Positions 34,247 through 43,662 of a stretch of 64,000 nucleotides of DNA are shown here, in pieces (position 1 is the first letter of the stretch; each line of letters opens with the position of its first letter). The translations under genes and the position numbers were made by a program. The DNA lies in the NCBI RefSeq assembly GCF_025264685.1, contig NZ_CP073721.1:5969501-6033500 (forward strand), given 5' to 3'. The notes beneath the pieces were generated by a model. It was not told where the DNA came from. It did no database searches and saw nothing but the letters and a program-made list of their open reading frames with translations. Source of the DNA: Dactylosporangium roseum. Its GTDB lineage: Bacteria; Actinomycetota; Actinomycetes; Mycobacteriales; Micromonosporaceae.

Positions 34247-34771
34247 TCACACGGTCAGCAGGGCATGAACCGGACGCGGCGCGAGCTTCTCCCGCCCCGC
34301 CAGAAACGCCAGCTCCAGCAGCACGCTGAAGCCGCTCACCCGGCCGCCGGCCCGCTCCACGAGATCGAGGGTGGCGGCAGCGGTACCTCCTGTGGCAAGC
34401 ACGTCGTCGACCACCAGCACCCGCTCCCCCGCCATGAACGCGTCGGCGTGCACCTCGATGACGGCCTCGCCGTATTCCAGGGCGTAGCTCGCGGTCACGG
34501 TCTTGCGGGGCAGCTTGCCGGCCTTGCGGATCGGCACGACGCCCTTGCCGGTGGCGTAGGCGACGGCGGCGGCGACGACGAACCCGCGCGCCTCGATGCC
34601 CGCGACCACGTCGAACGAGCCGGCGCCCTGCTCGGCGATGATCGCGTCGACCGCGGCGGCGAACGCGGTGCCGTCGGCGAACAGCGGCATCAGGTCCTTG
34701 AACAGGACCCCCGGCTTGGGGAAGTCCGGCACGTCCAGCACCTTGCTCGCGACCAGCTCCGAGATCTCCAC
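34247..34771 (-). CDS. apt: Adenine phosphoribosyltransferase
   Basis: Salvages adenine to AMP with PRPP. At 174 residues the PRPP motif VLVVDDVLATGGTA is complete, with the earlier DVVAGIEARGF and IRKAGKLP segments. I choose the GTG at 34771 with AAGGAG close upstream; the open frame extends further but into GC-rich non-coding DNA. It sits between secF and relA as in most actinobacteria, separated from secF by a terminator-like hairpin. Confidence 0.94.
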   Translation of the reverse strand: MEISELVASKVLDVPDFPKPGVLFKDLMPLFADGTAFAAAVDAIIAEQGAGSFDVVAGIEARGFVVAAAVAYATGKGVVPIRKAGKLPRKTVTASYALEYGEAVIEVHADAFMAGERVLVVDDVLATGGTAAATLDLVERAGGRVSGFSVLLELAFLAGREKLAPRPVHALLTV

Positions 34772-34794
34772 CGACGCTCCTTGGGGGACGAAAG

Positions 34795-34828
34795 GGGCAC
34801 GGGCGCCGCGACCACGACGCCCGTGCCC
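34795..34828 (-). terminator. Hairpin between secF and apt
   Basis: Eleven-base arms GGGCACGGGCG and CGCCCGTGCCC around a 12-base loop, 17 bases after the secF stop. Probably the secDF terminator or an attenuator before apt. Confidence 0.75.
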
Positions 34829-34844
34829 AAGTACATCAAACCGG

Positions 34845-36032
34845 TCAGCGGCGACCGCTGCCGCCACCCGGCCGGCCGCCGGCCCGCGGCCGCTTGCCGG
34901 TGCCGGGCCGGCTCGACGGCCGGGCGCCCGGGCGGGGCGCCGCGCCGGCGAGTTCCGAGCGCTCGACCTTCTTGGCCGTGCCGCCGGAGCCGTCGGAACC
35001 ACCCCCGCCGACCGGCACGCCGTCGCTGTCCAGGGCCGGGGACGCGGCCCGGCTCGCCTGCTCCTTCGCGAGCGACGCACGCTTCGCGGCGACCCGGGTG
35101 TTGTGGGCCTGTAGCCGCGGCTCGCGGTCCTTGAGCTCGGCCAGCACCGGCGTGGCGAAGAAGATCGACGAGTACACCGCGACGCCCATACCGATGAAGA
35201 GCACGAGGCCGAGGTCCTTCAGGGTGCCGGCGCCGAGGAGGCCCGCACCGATGAAGAGCAGGCCGCCGACCGGCAGCAGCGCGACCAGACCGGTGTTGAT
35301 CGAGCGCATCAGCGTCTGGTTGACCGCCAGGTTGGCGGCCTCCGAGTACGTCTGCGTGCTCGACCCTGTGATGCCCTTGGTGTTCTCCTGCACCTTGTCG
35401 AAGACGACCACGACGTCATACAGGGCGAAACCGAGGATCGTCAGGAAGCCGATCACAGTCGAAGGGGTGACCTCGAAGCCGACGAGCGAGTACACACCGG
35501 CGGTCAGGACCAGGTCGAGCAGCAGCGACGCGATCGCCGCCGCCGCCATCCGCCACTCGAACCGCGCGACCAGGTAGACGAGCACCGCGGCCAGGAAGAT
35601 CACCAGGCTCAGTGCGGCCTTGTCGGTGACCTGGCCGCCCCACGACGTGCTGACCGCGGAGTCGCTGATCTGCGTCGGGTTGATGTTGAACCGCTGGGCG
35701 ACCGAGTCCTTGATCTCGGTCTGCCGCGCGGCGTCCTTGATCAACTCGGTCTTGATGATGTACTGGCTGTCGCCGATCGTCTGGCCGGTCTTGACCTCGA
35801 CGCCCGCGTCGCCGAAGGCCTTCTCGACGTCGTCGAGCGTGCCGACGCTGACGGGCACGTTGTACTGGTTGCCGCCCTCGAACTCGATGCCGAGCGAGAA
35901 GCCGCGAACCACCATGCTGCCCACCGCGATCACGATCGCGATCATGGCGACGAGGAACCAGACCTTGCGCCGGCCGACGACGTTGACGCCGGCCTCACCG
36001 CGGTAGAGCCGGGCTGCGATGCCACCGCTCAT
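34845..36032 (-). CDS. secF: Protein translocase subunit SecF
   Basis: Six-helix RND-type partner of SecD, which uses the proton gradient to help pull proteins across the membrane. At 395 residues: first helix at VWFLVAMIAIVIAVGSMVV, the conserved GIEFEGGNQY just after it, a periplasmic domain, then five helices with GFALYDVVVVFDKVQEN. The C-terminal tail of about 90 residues is Gly/Arg/Ser-rich and longer than in E. coli. The ATG follows the secD stop by two bases. Confidence 0.96.
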   Translation of the reverse strand: MSGGIAARLYRGEAGVNVVGRRKVWFLVAMIAIVIAVGSMVVRGFSLGIEFEGGNQYNVPVSVGTLDDVEKAFGDAGVEVKTGQTIGDSQYIIKTELIKDAARQTEIKDSVAQRFNINPTQISDSAVSTSWGGQVTDKAALSLVIFLAAVLVYLVARFEWRMAAAAIASLLLDLVLTAGVYSLVGFEVTPSTVIGFLTILGFALYDVVVVFDKVQENTKGITGSSTQTYSEAANLAVNQTLMRSINTGLVALLPVGGLLFIGAGLLGAGTLKDLGLVLFIGMGVAVYSSIFFATPVLAELKDREPRLQAHNTRVAAKRASLAKEQASRAASPALDSDGVPVGGGGSDGSGGTAKKVERSELAGAAPRPGARPSSRPGTGKRPRAGGRPGGGSGRR

Positions 36033-36034
36033 CG

Positions 36035-37861
36035 TCAGGCCTCCTTCGGGCGGTTACGGCGGGTCGGCGCCGCGTCGGACGTGGATCGGTGCTCGAGCAC
36101 GCGGCCGAGGCCGCTGACCCGTGGTGACAAGAATGCCTTACTCCGCGCGAACAACGTCATGATCGGATGGCGGAAGAGGAACACGACCACCAGGTCGAGG
36201 ATCGTGGCGACACCGAGCGCGAAGGCGAAGCCCTTCACCGAGCCGATCGAGACGAAGTACAGGATCGCCGCGGCCAGCAGGGTGATGGTGTTGGCCGAGA
36301 TGATCGTCCGGCGGGCACGGGCCCAGGCGCGCGGCACCGCGCTGCGCGGGCTACGGCCCTCGCGGATCTCGTCCTTGAGCCGTTCGAAGTAGATGACGAA
36401 CGAGTCGGCGGCCACACCGAGTGACACGATGAAGCCCGCGAACCCGGCGAGGGTGAGCGTGAAGCCGATCTGCCGGCCGAGGATCACCAGCGCCATGTAG
36501 ACCAGCGCGCCGGACAGCACGAGGCTGATCATGATGACGCCGCCGAGCAGCCGGTAGTAGAAGAACGAGTAGAGCACGACCAGCGCGAGGCCGATGCCGG
36601 CGGCGAGCACGCCCGCCTCCAGGTGCGAGCTGCCGAGCGTCGCGGAGATGCTCTGCGCGTCCTGCGACTCGAACGACAGCGGCAGTGCGCCGTACTGCAA
36701 CTGGCTGGCCAGCAGTTCGGCCGAGGCCTTGTTGAAGGTGCCGCTGATCTCGGCGTCACCGGGGATGATGCTCTGGATCGTCGGGGCCGACACGACCTCG
36801 TTGTCGAGGACGACGGCGACCTGCTGCGGGTTGCTGCCGCCGTTGAACGCCTCGCGGGTCAGGTCGGTCCAGCGGTCCTGTCCGCCGCTGGTGAACGACA
36901 GGTTGACCGTCCACTTGCCGTTCTGCGGGTTGATCCCGGAGTCGGCCTTGGAGACGTGGGTGCCGAGGACCTTGGCCACGTCGAGCTGGTACTTGACGCC
37001 CTCGCCACAGGCGACGACCGACTGCCTGTCGTCGCGGATCGAGCCGACCGGCCGGTGGTCGAGCTTGTCGCAGGTGACGTAGGGGATGTTGAACTGCACG
37101 TTGGGCGGCAGGGCCGCGACCTCTTCGGGGGTCAGGTCCTTGAACGGCTTGTACAGCTCCGCCTTGGTCGGATCCTGCGCGAAGTTCAGCGGGGCCTGCT
37201 CCTGCAGGGCGGCGGCCCAGACGGCCTCGCCGAGCTTCTTCTGCACCGCGGCGCGCCGCTCGGCGATGCCGGGCAGCAGCGAGGCCGACGGGGTCGCGCT
37301 GGCGCCGGCGGCCGGGGCGCTCCCGGAGGCGCTCGTGCTCGCCGCGGGCTGCGCCGACGCCGAGGCGGGCGCGGAGGCCGGCGCCGATGCGGAGCCGGAC
37401 GGGGCGGCGGAGCCGGACGTCGAGGCGGACGGCGACGCGGAGCTCGACGGGTCGGTCGCGCCGGTGTCGCCGGTCTGGTTCAGCACCTTGCGAAAGCGCA
37501 GCTCGGCGGTCTGACCGACCTGCTTGAGCCGGTCGTCGCTCTTGCCGGGCAGGGAGACGACGATGTTGTTGTTGCCCTCGATGACGACCTCTGCCTCGGC
37601 GACACCGAGGCCGTTGACCCGCTGGTCGATGATGCGGCGAGCGGTCTCCATCTGCTGGCGCGTCGGCGCCTGGCCGCTCTCCGTCCGAGCCTGCAGCGTG
37701 ACGGTGGTGCCGCCGATGAGGTCAAGGCCGAGCTTCGGCTCGAGCCGGTCGCGCCATCCCCCGCTGCCGCCGAACCACGTCAAGAGGCCGAAGACGATGA
37801 AGATGAGAGCGAGCACGGCGAGTTGCCGGCTCGGGCGCATCGGTGCCTGAGGTTGTGCCAC
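36035..37861 (-). CDS. secD: Protein translocase subunit SecD
   Basis: Larger RND-type subunit of the SecDF complex. At 608 residues: N-terminal helix (QLAVLALIFIVFGLLTWF), GLDLIGGTTVTLQ motif, a large external domain and five C-terminal helices with GFAGFIVSLGVAADSFVIYFERLKDE. A stretch of about 70 Ala/Ser/Pro residues (roughly 140-205) is inserted in the external P1 region, as in many actinobacteria, and probably forms a flexible linker. Operon yajC-secD-secF; a 79-base gap separates it from yajC. Confidence 0.96.
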   Translation of the reverse strand: MAQPQAPMRPSRQLAVLALIFIVFGLLTWFGGSGGWRDRLEPKLGLDLIGGTTVTLQARTESGQAPTRQQMETARRIIDQRVNGLGVAEAEVVIEGNNNIVVSLPGKSDDRLKQVGQTAELRFRKVLNQTGDTGATDPSSSASPSASTSGSAAPSGSASAPASAPASASAQPAASTSASGSAPAAGASATPSASLLPGIAERRAAVQKKLGEAVWAAALQEQAPLNFAQDPTKAELYKPFKDLTPEEVAALPPNVQFNIPYVTCDKLDHRPVGSIRDDRQSVVACGEGVKYQLDVAKVLGTHVSKADSGINPQNGKWTVNLSFTSGGQDRWTDLTREAFNGGSNPQQVAVVLDNEVVSAPTIQSIIPGDAEISGTFNKASAELLASQLQYGALPLSFESQDAQSISATLGSSHLEAGVLAAGIGLALVVLYSFFYYRLLGGVIMISLVLSGALVYMALVILGRQIGFTLTLAGFAGFIVSLGVAADSFVIYFERLKDEIREGRSPRSAVPRAWARARRTIISANTITLLAAAILYFVSIGSVKGFAFALGVATILDLVVVFLFRHPIMTLFARSKAFLSPRVSGLGRVLEHRSTSDAAPTRRNRPKEA

Positions 37862-37940
37862 GGCTGTCGGGTCTCCCTGCGATAACGCCGGCGGGGTTCG
37901 CGCGGCGTGAACGTTTCACGATGTGGCTGCGCGCAAGCTT

Positions 37941-38294
37941 TCAGTCGGCGTCTTTGGCGGGGTCTGCCGATGCCTCGCCGTCGGTGGCCTCGGCGTCGCC
38001 GGCGTCGGCCTTCTTGCTCACCTTGCCGATGGCCGCCCGGGCATATCTGGCGGTGACGCCCGGGGAGATCTCCAGCAGGATGGTGTCGTCCTCGATGCCG
38101 CGCACGATGCCGTAGAGCCCGCCGACGGTGACCACCTCGTCGCCGATCCCCATCGCCGACTGCATGCTCTCGACCTCGCGGCGGCGGCGCTGCTGCGGCC
38201 GGATCATCAGGAAGTAGATGAGCACGAAGAACCCGGCGAAGATCAGGAGGGTGAAGAACCCATTGCCGCCCGAGCTTTCCGCGGCGTAATACAC
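37941..38294 (-). CDS. yajC: Preprotein translocase auxiliary subunit YajC
   Basis: Small single-span protein that associates with SecDF. At 117 residues: membrane segment GFFTLLIFAGFFVLIYFLMIR followed by the RPQQRRRREVESM signature and a beta-rich cytosolic domain (GDEVVTVGGLYGIVRGI) with an acidic tail. The ATG at 38294 is the only good start. First gene of the sec operon and downstream of ruvB by 120 bases, which may contain its promoter. Confidence 0.95.
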   Translation of the reverse strand: MYYAAESSGGNGFFTLLIFAGFFVLIYFLMIRPQQRRRREVESMQSAMGIGDEVVTVGGLYGIVRGIEDDTILLEISPGVTARYARAAIGKVSKKADAGDAEATDGEASADPAKDAD

Positions 38295-38414
38295 GATGGT
38301 TGGCCTTCCGGTCGAAGTACGGGGTCCGCGCAGCGGATCGCGGCGAGTCTAGTCGGTGTGTCGGACACCACGCAGACCGGCGTCCATCACGGTCCGATCA
38401 CGACAGGCTGGGAG

Positions 38415-39479
38415 CTACGGCTCCAAACTGAACAGATCGGGCATCTGCGTCGAGCCGCCCGCGGGATTTCCGCCACCGACGGTACCAGCGGGAACTGGAA
38501 GGCCGAGATGACGCCACGCACCAGCCGTGGCGACCCGGCCACGGGGAGTGCGGGCGAGGAGTCCGGTCCGCAGCAGAAAAGGCTCGCACACCTCCTCCAC
38601 CGTGTCGGGCTGCTCCCCCACCGCGACGGCGAGCGTGGACAGGCCGACCGGCCCGCCGCCGGCCCGGACGAGCGCGAGCAGCACGGCGCGGTCGAGCTTG
38701 TCGAGCCCGAGCTCGTCGACGTCGTACACAGCGAGCGCCGCCCGCGCCGCCGCGAGGTCGACGACACCGGTGCCACGCACCTCCGCGTAGTCGCGGACCC
38801 GGCGCAACAGCCGGTTGGCGATCCGGGGTGTACCGCGGGAGCGCCGGCCGATCTCCGCCGAGCCCTCCGCGGTGATCGGCACGTCGAGAATCCGGGCGGA
38901 CCGCACGATCACCTGATCGAGTTCGTCGGCGTCGTAGAAGTCGAGCTGCCCGACGAACCCGAAGCGGTCCCGCATCGGTCCGGTCAGCAGGCCGCTGCGG
39001 GTCGTGGCACCGACCAGCGTGAACGGCTCGACGTCGAGCGGGATCGCGGTCGCGCCCGGCCCCTTGCCGACCACCACGTCGACCCGGAAGTCTTCCATCG
39101 CGCTGTAGAGCAGCTCCTCGGCCGGGCGCGCCATGCGGTGGATCTCGTCGATGAAGAGCACGTCGCCGCGGGACAGGCTGGTGAGGACGGCGGCGAGGTC
39201 GCCGGCGCGCTCGATCGCCGGGCCGCTGGTCAGCCGGAGGCCGGCGCCCAGCTCGGCGGCGACGATCATGGCCAGCGTCGTCTTGCCGAGGCCCGGCGAG
39301 CCGGACAGCAGGATGTGGTCGGGCGGGCTCCCCCGGCGCAGCGCGCTCTGCAACAGCAGATCGAGCTGCTCGCGCACCCGGTGCTGGCCGACGAACTCGG
39401 CGAGCCGGCGCGGCCGCACGCTCTGCTCGGCGACGGCGTCCTCGTCGGACGCGAACGAACTCAGCAGAGGATCGGTCAC
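38415..39479 (-). CDS. ruvB: Holliday junction branch migration helicase RuvB
   Basis: AAA+ motor that drives branch migration with RuvA. At 354 residues: Walker A is GSPGLGKTT (usually GPPGLGKTT, so one Pro is Ser, which keeps the motif), Walker B FIDEIHR, sensor [18 protein letters not shown], and the winged-helix C-terminus. A GTG at 39479 overlaps the ruvA stop (GTGA). The tail after residue 330 ([14 protein letters not shown]) is less conserved. Part of the LexA-type-controlled ruvCAB operon. Confidence 0.96.
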   Translation of the reverse strand: MTDPLLSSFASDEDAVAEQSVRPRRLAEFVGQHRVREQLDLLLQSALRRGSPPDHILLSGSPGLGKTTLAMIVAAELGAGLRLTSGPAIERAGDLAAVLTSLSRGDVLFIDEIHRMARPAEELLYSAMEDFRVDVVVGKGPGATAIPLDVEPFTLVGATTRSGLLTGPMRDRFGFVGQLDFYDADELDQVIVRSARILDVPITAEGSAEIGRRSRGTPRIANRLLRRVRDYAEVRGTGVVDLAAARAALAVYDVDELGLDKLDRAVLLALVRAGGGPVGLSTLAVAVGEQPDTVEEVCEPFLLRTGLLARTPRGRVATAGAWRHLGLPVPAGTVGGGNPAGGSTQMPDLFSLEP

Positions 39480-40084
39480 CGGATCGTCCCGAGCATGCGG
39501 ATCGCCTGCTTGAGCAGGACCGGCACGGGCGGCGCGGCCTGGCCGTCGAGCTGCTCGGCGACCACGGCCACAGCCTGGTCGGCCTGGTTCTGGGTCCAGC
39601 CGAGCCCGATCAGCGCCTGGCGGACCTGCTCGGCCCAGGGCGCGCCGGCGCCCACGCCGACCAGGGCCGCGCCGTCGCCGGCGAACGCGCCGACCTTGTC
39701 CCGCAACTCCAGGACGAGCCGCTCGGCGCCCTTCTTGCCGATGCCCGGCACCCGGGTCAGGGTCGACGTGTCGCCGCCGGAGATCGCCCGGCGGACGACG
39801 TCCGGGGTATGGACGGCCAGCACCGCCTGTGCCAGCCGCGGCCCCACGCCGGTGGCGGTCTGGAGCAGCTCGAACAACTGGCGGGCGTCGTCGTCGGCGA
39901 AGCCGTAGAGCGTGAGCGAGTCCTCCCGCACGACCAGCGAGGTGGCCAGTCGCGCCTCGGCACCGACCCGCAGGTCGGCGATCGTGTGCGGCGAGCACTG
40001 CACGGCGATGCCGACACCGCCGACCTCGATCACCGCCCCGTCGGGCGACACCGCCACGACCTTGCCGCGAACGCTCGCGATCAT
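39476..40084 (-). CDS. ruvA: Holliday junction branch migration protein RuvA
   Basis: Tetrameric Holliday junction-binding subunit. At 202 residues: OB fold beginning [16 protein letters not shown], two helix-hairpin-helix motifs ([14 protein letters not shown] and [16 protein letters not shown]) and the flexible linker plus domain III that contacts RuvB ([16 protein letters not shown]). The ATG at 40084 overlaps the ruvC stop as ATGA. A longer open frame upstream is a ruvC shadow. Confidence 0.96.
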   Translation of the reverse strand: MIASVRGKVVAVSPDGAVIEVGGVGIAVQCSPHTIADLRVGAEARLATSLVVREDSLTLYGFADDDARQLFELLQTATGVGPRLAQAVLAVHTPDVVRRAISGGDTSTLTRVPGIGKKGAERLVLELRDKVGAFAGDGAALVGVGAGAPWAEQVRQALIGLGWTQNQADQAVAVVAEQLDGQAAPPVPVLLKQAIRMLGTIR

Positions 40085-40599
40085 CGGGCCCTCCTCACGG
40101 CGGCGGCGATGCGGTCCCGCGTGCCACCGCGCCAGACATGACAGATGGCCAAGGCTAAGGCGTCGGCGGCGTCGGCCGGGCGCGGCGCGACCTCCAGCCG
40201 CAGCAGACGGGTCACCATCGCGGTGACCTGGGCCTTGTCCGCCTGACCGTTGCCACTCACGGCGGCCTTGACCTCGCTCGGCGTGTACATCTGCACGGGC
40301 AGCCCGGCACGGGCCGCGGCGAGGATCGCGACGGCGCCGGCCTGCGCGGTGCCCATCACGGTGCGCACGTTGTGCTGGCTGAACACCCGCTCGACGGCGA
40401 CCGACTCGGGCCGGTGCTCGGCGAGCAGGGCGGTCAGGCGCTCGTCGAGGTTGAGCAGCCGGTGCGCGAGGTCGGTGTCGGGGTCGCTGGTGACCACCTC
40501 GTAGTGCACGAGCCGGCAGGCCCGCCCCGGCAGGCCTTCCACCACGCCGACGCCGCACCGGGTCAACCCGGGATCGACCCCCAGCACCCGCACCGACAC
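40081..40599 (-). CDS. ruvC: Crossover junction endodeoxyribonuclease RuvC
   Basis: Resolves Holliday junctions. At 172 residues the acidic catalytic residues lie in [12 protein letters not shown] (Asp7), [10 protein letters not shown] (Glu) and [14 protein letters not shown] (two Asp). The GTG start at 40599 is only 5 bases from a near-perfect LexA-type box, so SOS control is expected. yebC, which normally precedes ruvC in actinobacteria, is 20 kb away in this window. Confidence 0.96.
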   Translation of the reverse strand: MSVRVLGVDPGLTRCGVGVVEGLPGRACRLVHYEVVTSDPDTDLAHRLLNLDERLTALLAEHRPESVAVERVFSQHNVRTVMGTAQAGAVAILAAARAGLPVQMYTPSEVKAAVSGNGQADKAQVTAMVTRLLRLEVAPRPADAADALALAICHVWRGGTRDRIAAAVRRAR

Positions 40600-40603
40600 C
40601 CCC

Positions 40604-40619
40604 TCAAACGTGTGTTCGA
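40604..40619 (-). promoter_or_regulatory. LexA (SOS) box of ruvCAB
   Basis: TCAAAC-GTGT-GTTCGA differs at one base from the actinobacterial LexA consensus TCGAAC-N4-GTTCGA and lies just before the ruvC start. The next 110 bases to the divergent dehydrogenase gene presumably hold both promoters. Confidence 0.75.
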
Positions 40620-40733
40620 CAGACTAGTCGACCTTTCGACCGTACCGGTGCCGCGACACACACATCGAGTGGCCCGAAGGTATGTGGGCGCACCCCATGG
40701 GACGGACCCCCGAAGCCTCGTACGTTTCCGGCC

Positions 40734-41528
40734 ATGACGACACCGCGCCCCGTTCCCCCGCACCAGGTGGTCGCCCTGGACCTGCGCGGCCGGACCGCCC
40801 TGGTGACCGGAGCCGGCAGCGGCATCGGCCGGAGCGTGGCCGGGCGCCTGGCCGCCGCGGGCGCGCGGGTGGTGGCGGTCGACCGGGACGCCGAGCCGCT
40901 GCGGTCCCTCGCCGACGACACCGGCGCCGTGCCCGTCGTCGCGGACCTGTCCGACCCCGACCGGGCGGAGGAGGCCCTGGAGGGGCACCGGGACGTCGAC
41001 GTCCTGGTCAACAACGCCGGCCTCCAGCACGTCGCGCCGCTGGAGGAGTTTCCGCCCGAGCGGTTCGCCCACATCCAGACCGTCATGGTCGAGGCGCCCT
41101 TCCGGCTGATCCGGCTGGTGCTGCCGCACATGTACTCGGCCGGCTGGGGCCGGATCGTCAACATCTCCTCGGTACACGGCCTGCGGGCCTCGCCGTTCAA
41201 GGCCGCCTACGTCACTGCCAAGCATGCCTTGGAGGGCCTGTCGAAGACGGTGGCGCTGGAGGGTGCCGCGCACGGCGTGACCGCCAACTGCGTCAACCCG
41301 GCCTACGTGCGCACGCCCCTGGTCGAGGGCCAGATCAGCGCCCAGGCCGCGACGCACGGCATCCCCGAGGCCGAGGTCATCGAGAAGATCATGCTGACCA
41401 GCTCCGCGATCAAGCGGCTGATCGAGCCGGAGGAGGTCGCCGAACTGGTCGCCTACCTGTGCACCGACGCCGCGGGCTTCATCACCGGCACGTCGGTCGC
41501 CATAGACGGCGCCTGGACCGCCCACTAG
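40734..41528 (+). CDS. 3-hydroxybutyrate dehydrogenase (SDR family)
   Basis: Short-chain dehydrogenase of 264 residues that probably oxidises 3-hydroxybutyrate to acetoacetate with NAD. The cofactor motif TGAGSGIGR, NNAG, the catalytic Ser in NISSVHGL and the Tyr-Lys pair in YVTAK are present. The segment VHGLRASPFKAAYVTAKHALEGLSKTVALEG and the C-terminal LIEPEEVAELVAYLCTDAAGFITG are typical of the 3-hydroxybutyrate subgroup. It is divergent from ruvC and followed by hairpin A1 and a GAF/PucR regulator that may control it. First gene of the accessory block. Confidence 0.85.
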   Translation: MTTPRPVPPHQVVALDLRGRTALVTGAGSGIGRSVAGRLAAAGARVVAVDRDAEPLRSLADDTGAVPVVADLSDPDRAEEALEGHRDVDVLVNNAGLQHVAPLEEFPPERFAHIQTVMVEAPFRLIRLVLPHMYSAGWGRIVNISSVHGLRASPFKAAYVTAKHALEGLSKTVALEGAAHGVTANCVNPAYVRTPLVEGQISAQAATHGIPEAEVIEKIMLTSSAIKRLIEPEEVAELVAYLCTDAAGFITGTSVAIDGAWTAH

Positions 41529-41538
41529 CCCCCTTTTG

Positions 41539-41620
41539 CGCGTTGATCTTGCAGTTGTGGTGCCTGACAAACCCGGACATCGTGGGAGTGTCTCGGCACC
41601 ACAACTGCAAGATCAACGCG
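41539..41620. repeat. Family A hairpin element, copy A1
   Basis: An 82-bp element with perfect 26-base arms (CGCGTTGATCTTGCAG... paired with ...CTGCAAGATCAACGCG) and a 30-base loop beginning TGACAAACCCGGACAT. It begins 10 bases after the dehydrogenase stop and ends 22-50 bases before the regulator start, so it may terminate the upstream transcript. Confidence 0.93.
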
Positions 41621-41669
41621 AGGGGATGCCGGCGGACGATGCGTGGGGCCGAACAGCCAGAATGGTGGC

Positions 41670-43571
41670 GTGACGACGATGCTGGAGTACCTCGAACTGC
41701 TCGCGCGGGAGGCCGCCGCGGTCGAGTTCGAGGGCCCGCTCCTCGCCGCCCGCGACGCCGGCCTGCCGCCGGACCGGGTCGCCGAGCTGGAGCAGGCGAA
41801 GGTCGTCGCCCTGCGGGTGCGGGCGCTGCTGGAGCGGCGCCGGCGTCGCGAGGAGGAGCTGTCCGGGCTCTTCGACACCGCGAGCGACCTGGCCGGCCTG
41901 CGGGACCTCGACGCGGTGCTCGCCGCGATCGTGCACCGTGCGCGCACGCTGCTCGGCGCCGACGTGGCGTACATGACGCTCACCGACGAGACGCGCGGCG
42001 ACACGTACATGCGGGTCACCGACGGCTCGATCTCGGCCCGGTTCCAGGCGCTGCGCCTGCCCATGGGCGCCGGGCTCGGCGGGCTCGTCGCGCAGACCGG
42101 CAGCCCGTACGTGACGGCCGACTACCCCGAGGACGTCCGCTTCCGGCACACCGGCGACATCGACGCCGGCGTCAACGAGGAGGGCCTGGTGGCGATCCTC
42201 GGGGTGCCGCTGCGGCTCGGCTCGCGCGTCATCGGCGTCCTCTACGCCGCGAACCGCTCCGCCCGCCCGTTCGCGCGGGAGGAGGTGTCGCTGCTGGTGT
42301 CGCTGGCCGCGCACGCCGCCGTCGCGATCGACACCGCCCGGCTGCTCGCCGAGACGCAGGCCGCCCTGGATGAGCTGTCCGCCGCGCACGGCATGGTCCG
42401 CGCGCACAGCGACTCGGTCGAGCGGGCCGCCGCCGCACACGACCGGATGACCGCCCTGGTGCTGCGCGGCGCCGGGGTCGAGGACGTGGCCGCCGTCGTC
42501 ACCGAGGTGCTCGCCGGCTCGCTGCTCGTGCTCGACGCCGAAGGCCGGCAGCTCGCGCTCGTCGGCGAGCTGGCCCAGCCGGACCCGAGCGCGATCGCGG
42601 AGGCCCTCGCGGCATCGCGGACCGAGGGGCGCAGCGTGCGCCGCGGGCCGCTGTGGGTGGCCGCGGTCGTCGCCGGCGCCGAGAACCTGGGCGTGCTCGT
42701 GCTGCGCCCCGACCACCCGCTCGTCGACGCCGACCAGCGCATCCTGGAGCGGGCCGCGGTCGTCACCGCGCTGCTCCAGCTTTTTCGCCGCACCGTCGCC
42801 GACGCCGAGGGGCGGGTGCGCGGCGAGTTGCTCGACGACGTGATCACCCGGCCGGTACGCGACGCCGACGCCCTCCGGACCAGGGCGAAACGCCTCGGGG
42901 TCGACCTGGACGCGCCGAACGTCGTCGTCGCGATCGGCGAGGAGGCGCTGACCGGCGGCTCGGTCCGCCAGCGCGCGGTCTCCTGGGCCCAGACCTACGC
43001 GCAGTCCCGCGGCGGCCTCGCCGCTTCCCGCGACGGTCACGTCGTGCTGCTCCTGCCCGGCGACGCGGCCGGTCCGTCGGCCCGGGCCGTCGCCCGCGAC
43101 CTCGGCAAGCTGCTGGGCCGTCCGGTGACCGCGGGTGCCGACGGACCGGCGACGAGCCCGGCCGGCATCGCGGCGGCCTACCGGGACGCGGACCGCTGCG
43201 TGACGGCCCTGGCCGCGCTGGGCCGGACCGGCACCGGCGCGAGCACGGCCGAGCTGGGCTTCGTGGGTCTGCTGCTCGGCTCCGCGCCGGACGGCCGCGA
43301 CCGGGACGTGCACGCGTTCCTCGACGGCACGATCGGCCCGGTGGTCGACTACGACGCGCGGCGCGGGACAGCGCTGGTGAAGACGCTGGAGGCGTACTTC
43401 GGGGTCGGTGGTTCACTGACGCGCGCGGCGGAACTGCTGCACGTCCACGTCAACACGGTGACCCAGCGGCTGGAGCGGATCGGGCAGCTCCTCGGCGCCG
43501 ACTGGCAGAAGCCGGACCGCGCGCTGGAGGTCCAGCTAGCACTCCGTCTCCACCGCCTACAAACGCGTTGA
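41670..43571 (+). CDS. GAF / PucR-type helix-turn-helix regulator
   Basis: Transcriptional regulator with an N-terminal coiled region, a GAF sensory domain (about residues 70-210, LGVPLRLGSRVIGVLYAANR) and a C-terminal PucR helix-turn-helix (TLEAYFGVGGSLTRAAELLHVHVNTVTQRLERI). Starts at GTG 41643, GTG 41670 or ATG 41679 are all possible; I use 41670 (633 residues). It lies next to the 3-hydroxybutyrate dehydrogenase, which it may regulate. It is bracketed by hairpins A1 and A2, and its last two codons and TGA stop lie inside A2. Confidence 0.85.
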   Translation: MTTMLEYLELLAREAAAVEFEGPLLAARDAGLPPDRVAELEQAKVVALRVRALLERRRRREEELSGLFDTASDLAGLRDLDAVLAAIVHRARTLLGADVAYMTLTDETRGDTYMRVTDGSISARFQALRLPMGAGLGGLVAQTGSPYVTADYPEDVRFRHTGDIDAGVNEEGLVAILGVPLRLGSRVIGVLYAANRSARPFAREEVSLLVSLAAHAAVAIDTARLLAETQAALDELSAAHGMVRAHSDSVERAAAAHDRMTALVLRGAGVEDVAAVVTEVLAGSLLVLDAEGRQLALVGELAQPDPSAIAEALAASRTEGRSVRRGPLWVAAVVAGAENLGVLVLRPDHPLVDADQRILERAAVVTALLQLFRRTVADAEGRVRGELLDDVITRPVRDADALRTRAKRLGVDLDAPNVVVAIGEEALTGGSVRQRAVSWAQTYAQSRGGLAASRDGHVVLLLPGDAAGPSARAVARDLGKLLGRPVTAGADGPATSPAGIAAAYRDADRCVTALAALGRTGTGASTAELGFVGLLLGSAPDGRDRDVHAFLDGTIGPVVDYDARRGTALVKTLEAYFGVGGSLTRAAELLHVHVNTVTQRLERIGQLLGADWQKPDRALEVQLALRLHRLQTR

Positions 43572-43645
43572 TCTTGCAGTTGTGGTGCCTGACAAACCCG
43601 GACATCGTGGGAGTGTCGCGGCACCACAAGTGCAAGATCGACGCG
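43564..43645. repeat. Family A hairpin element, copy A2
   Basis: An 82-bp copy in the same orientation as A1, with two differences in the right arm (CACAAGTGC and GATCGACG). Its left arm encodes the end and TGA stop of the PucR-type regulator. It lies between that gene and the convergent tetR. Confidence 0.93.
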
Positions 43646-43662
43646 CAACGGCAAGGGGGCGG

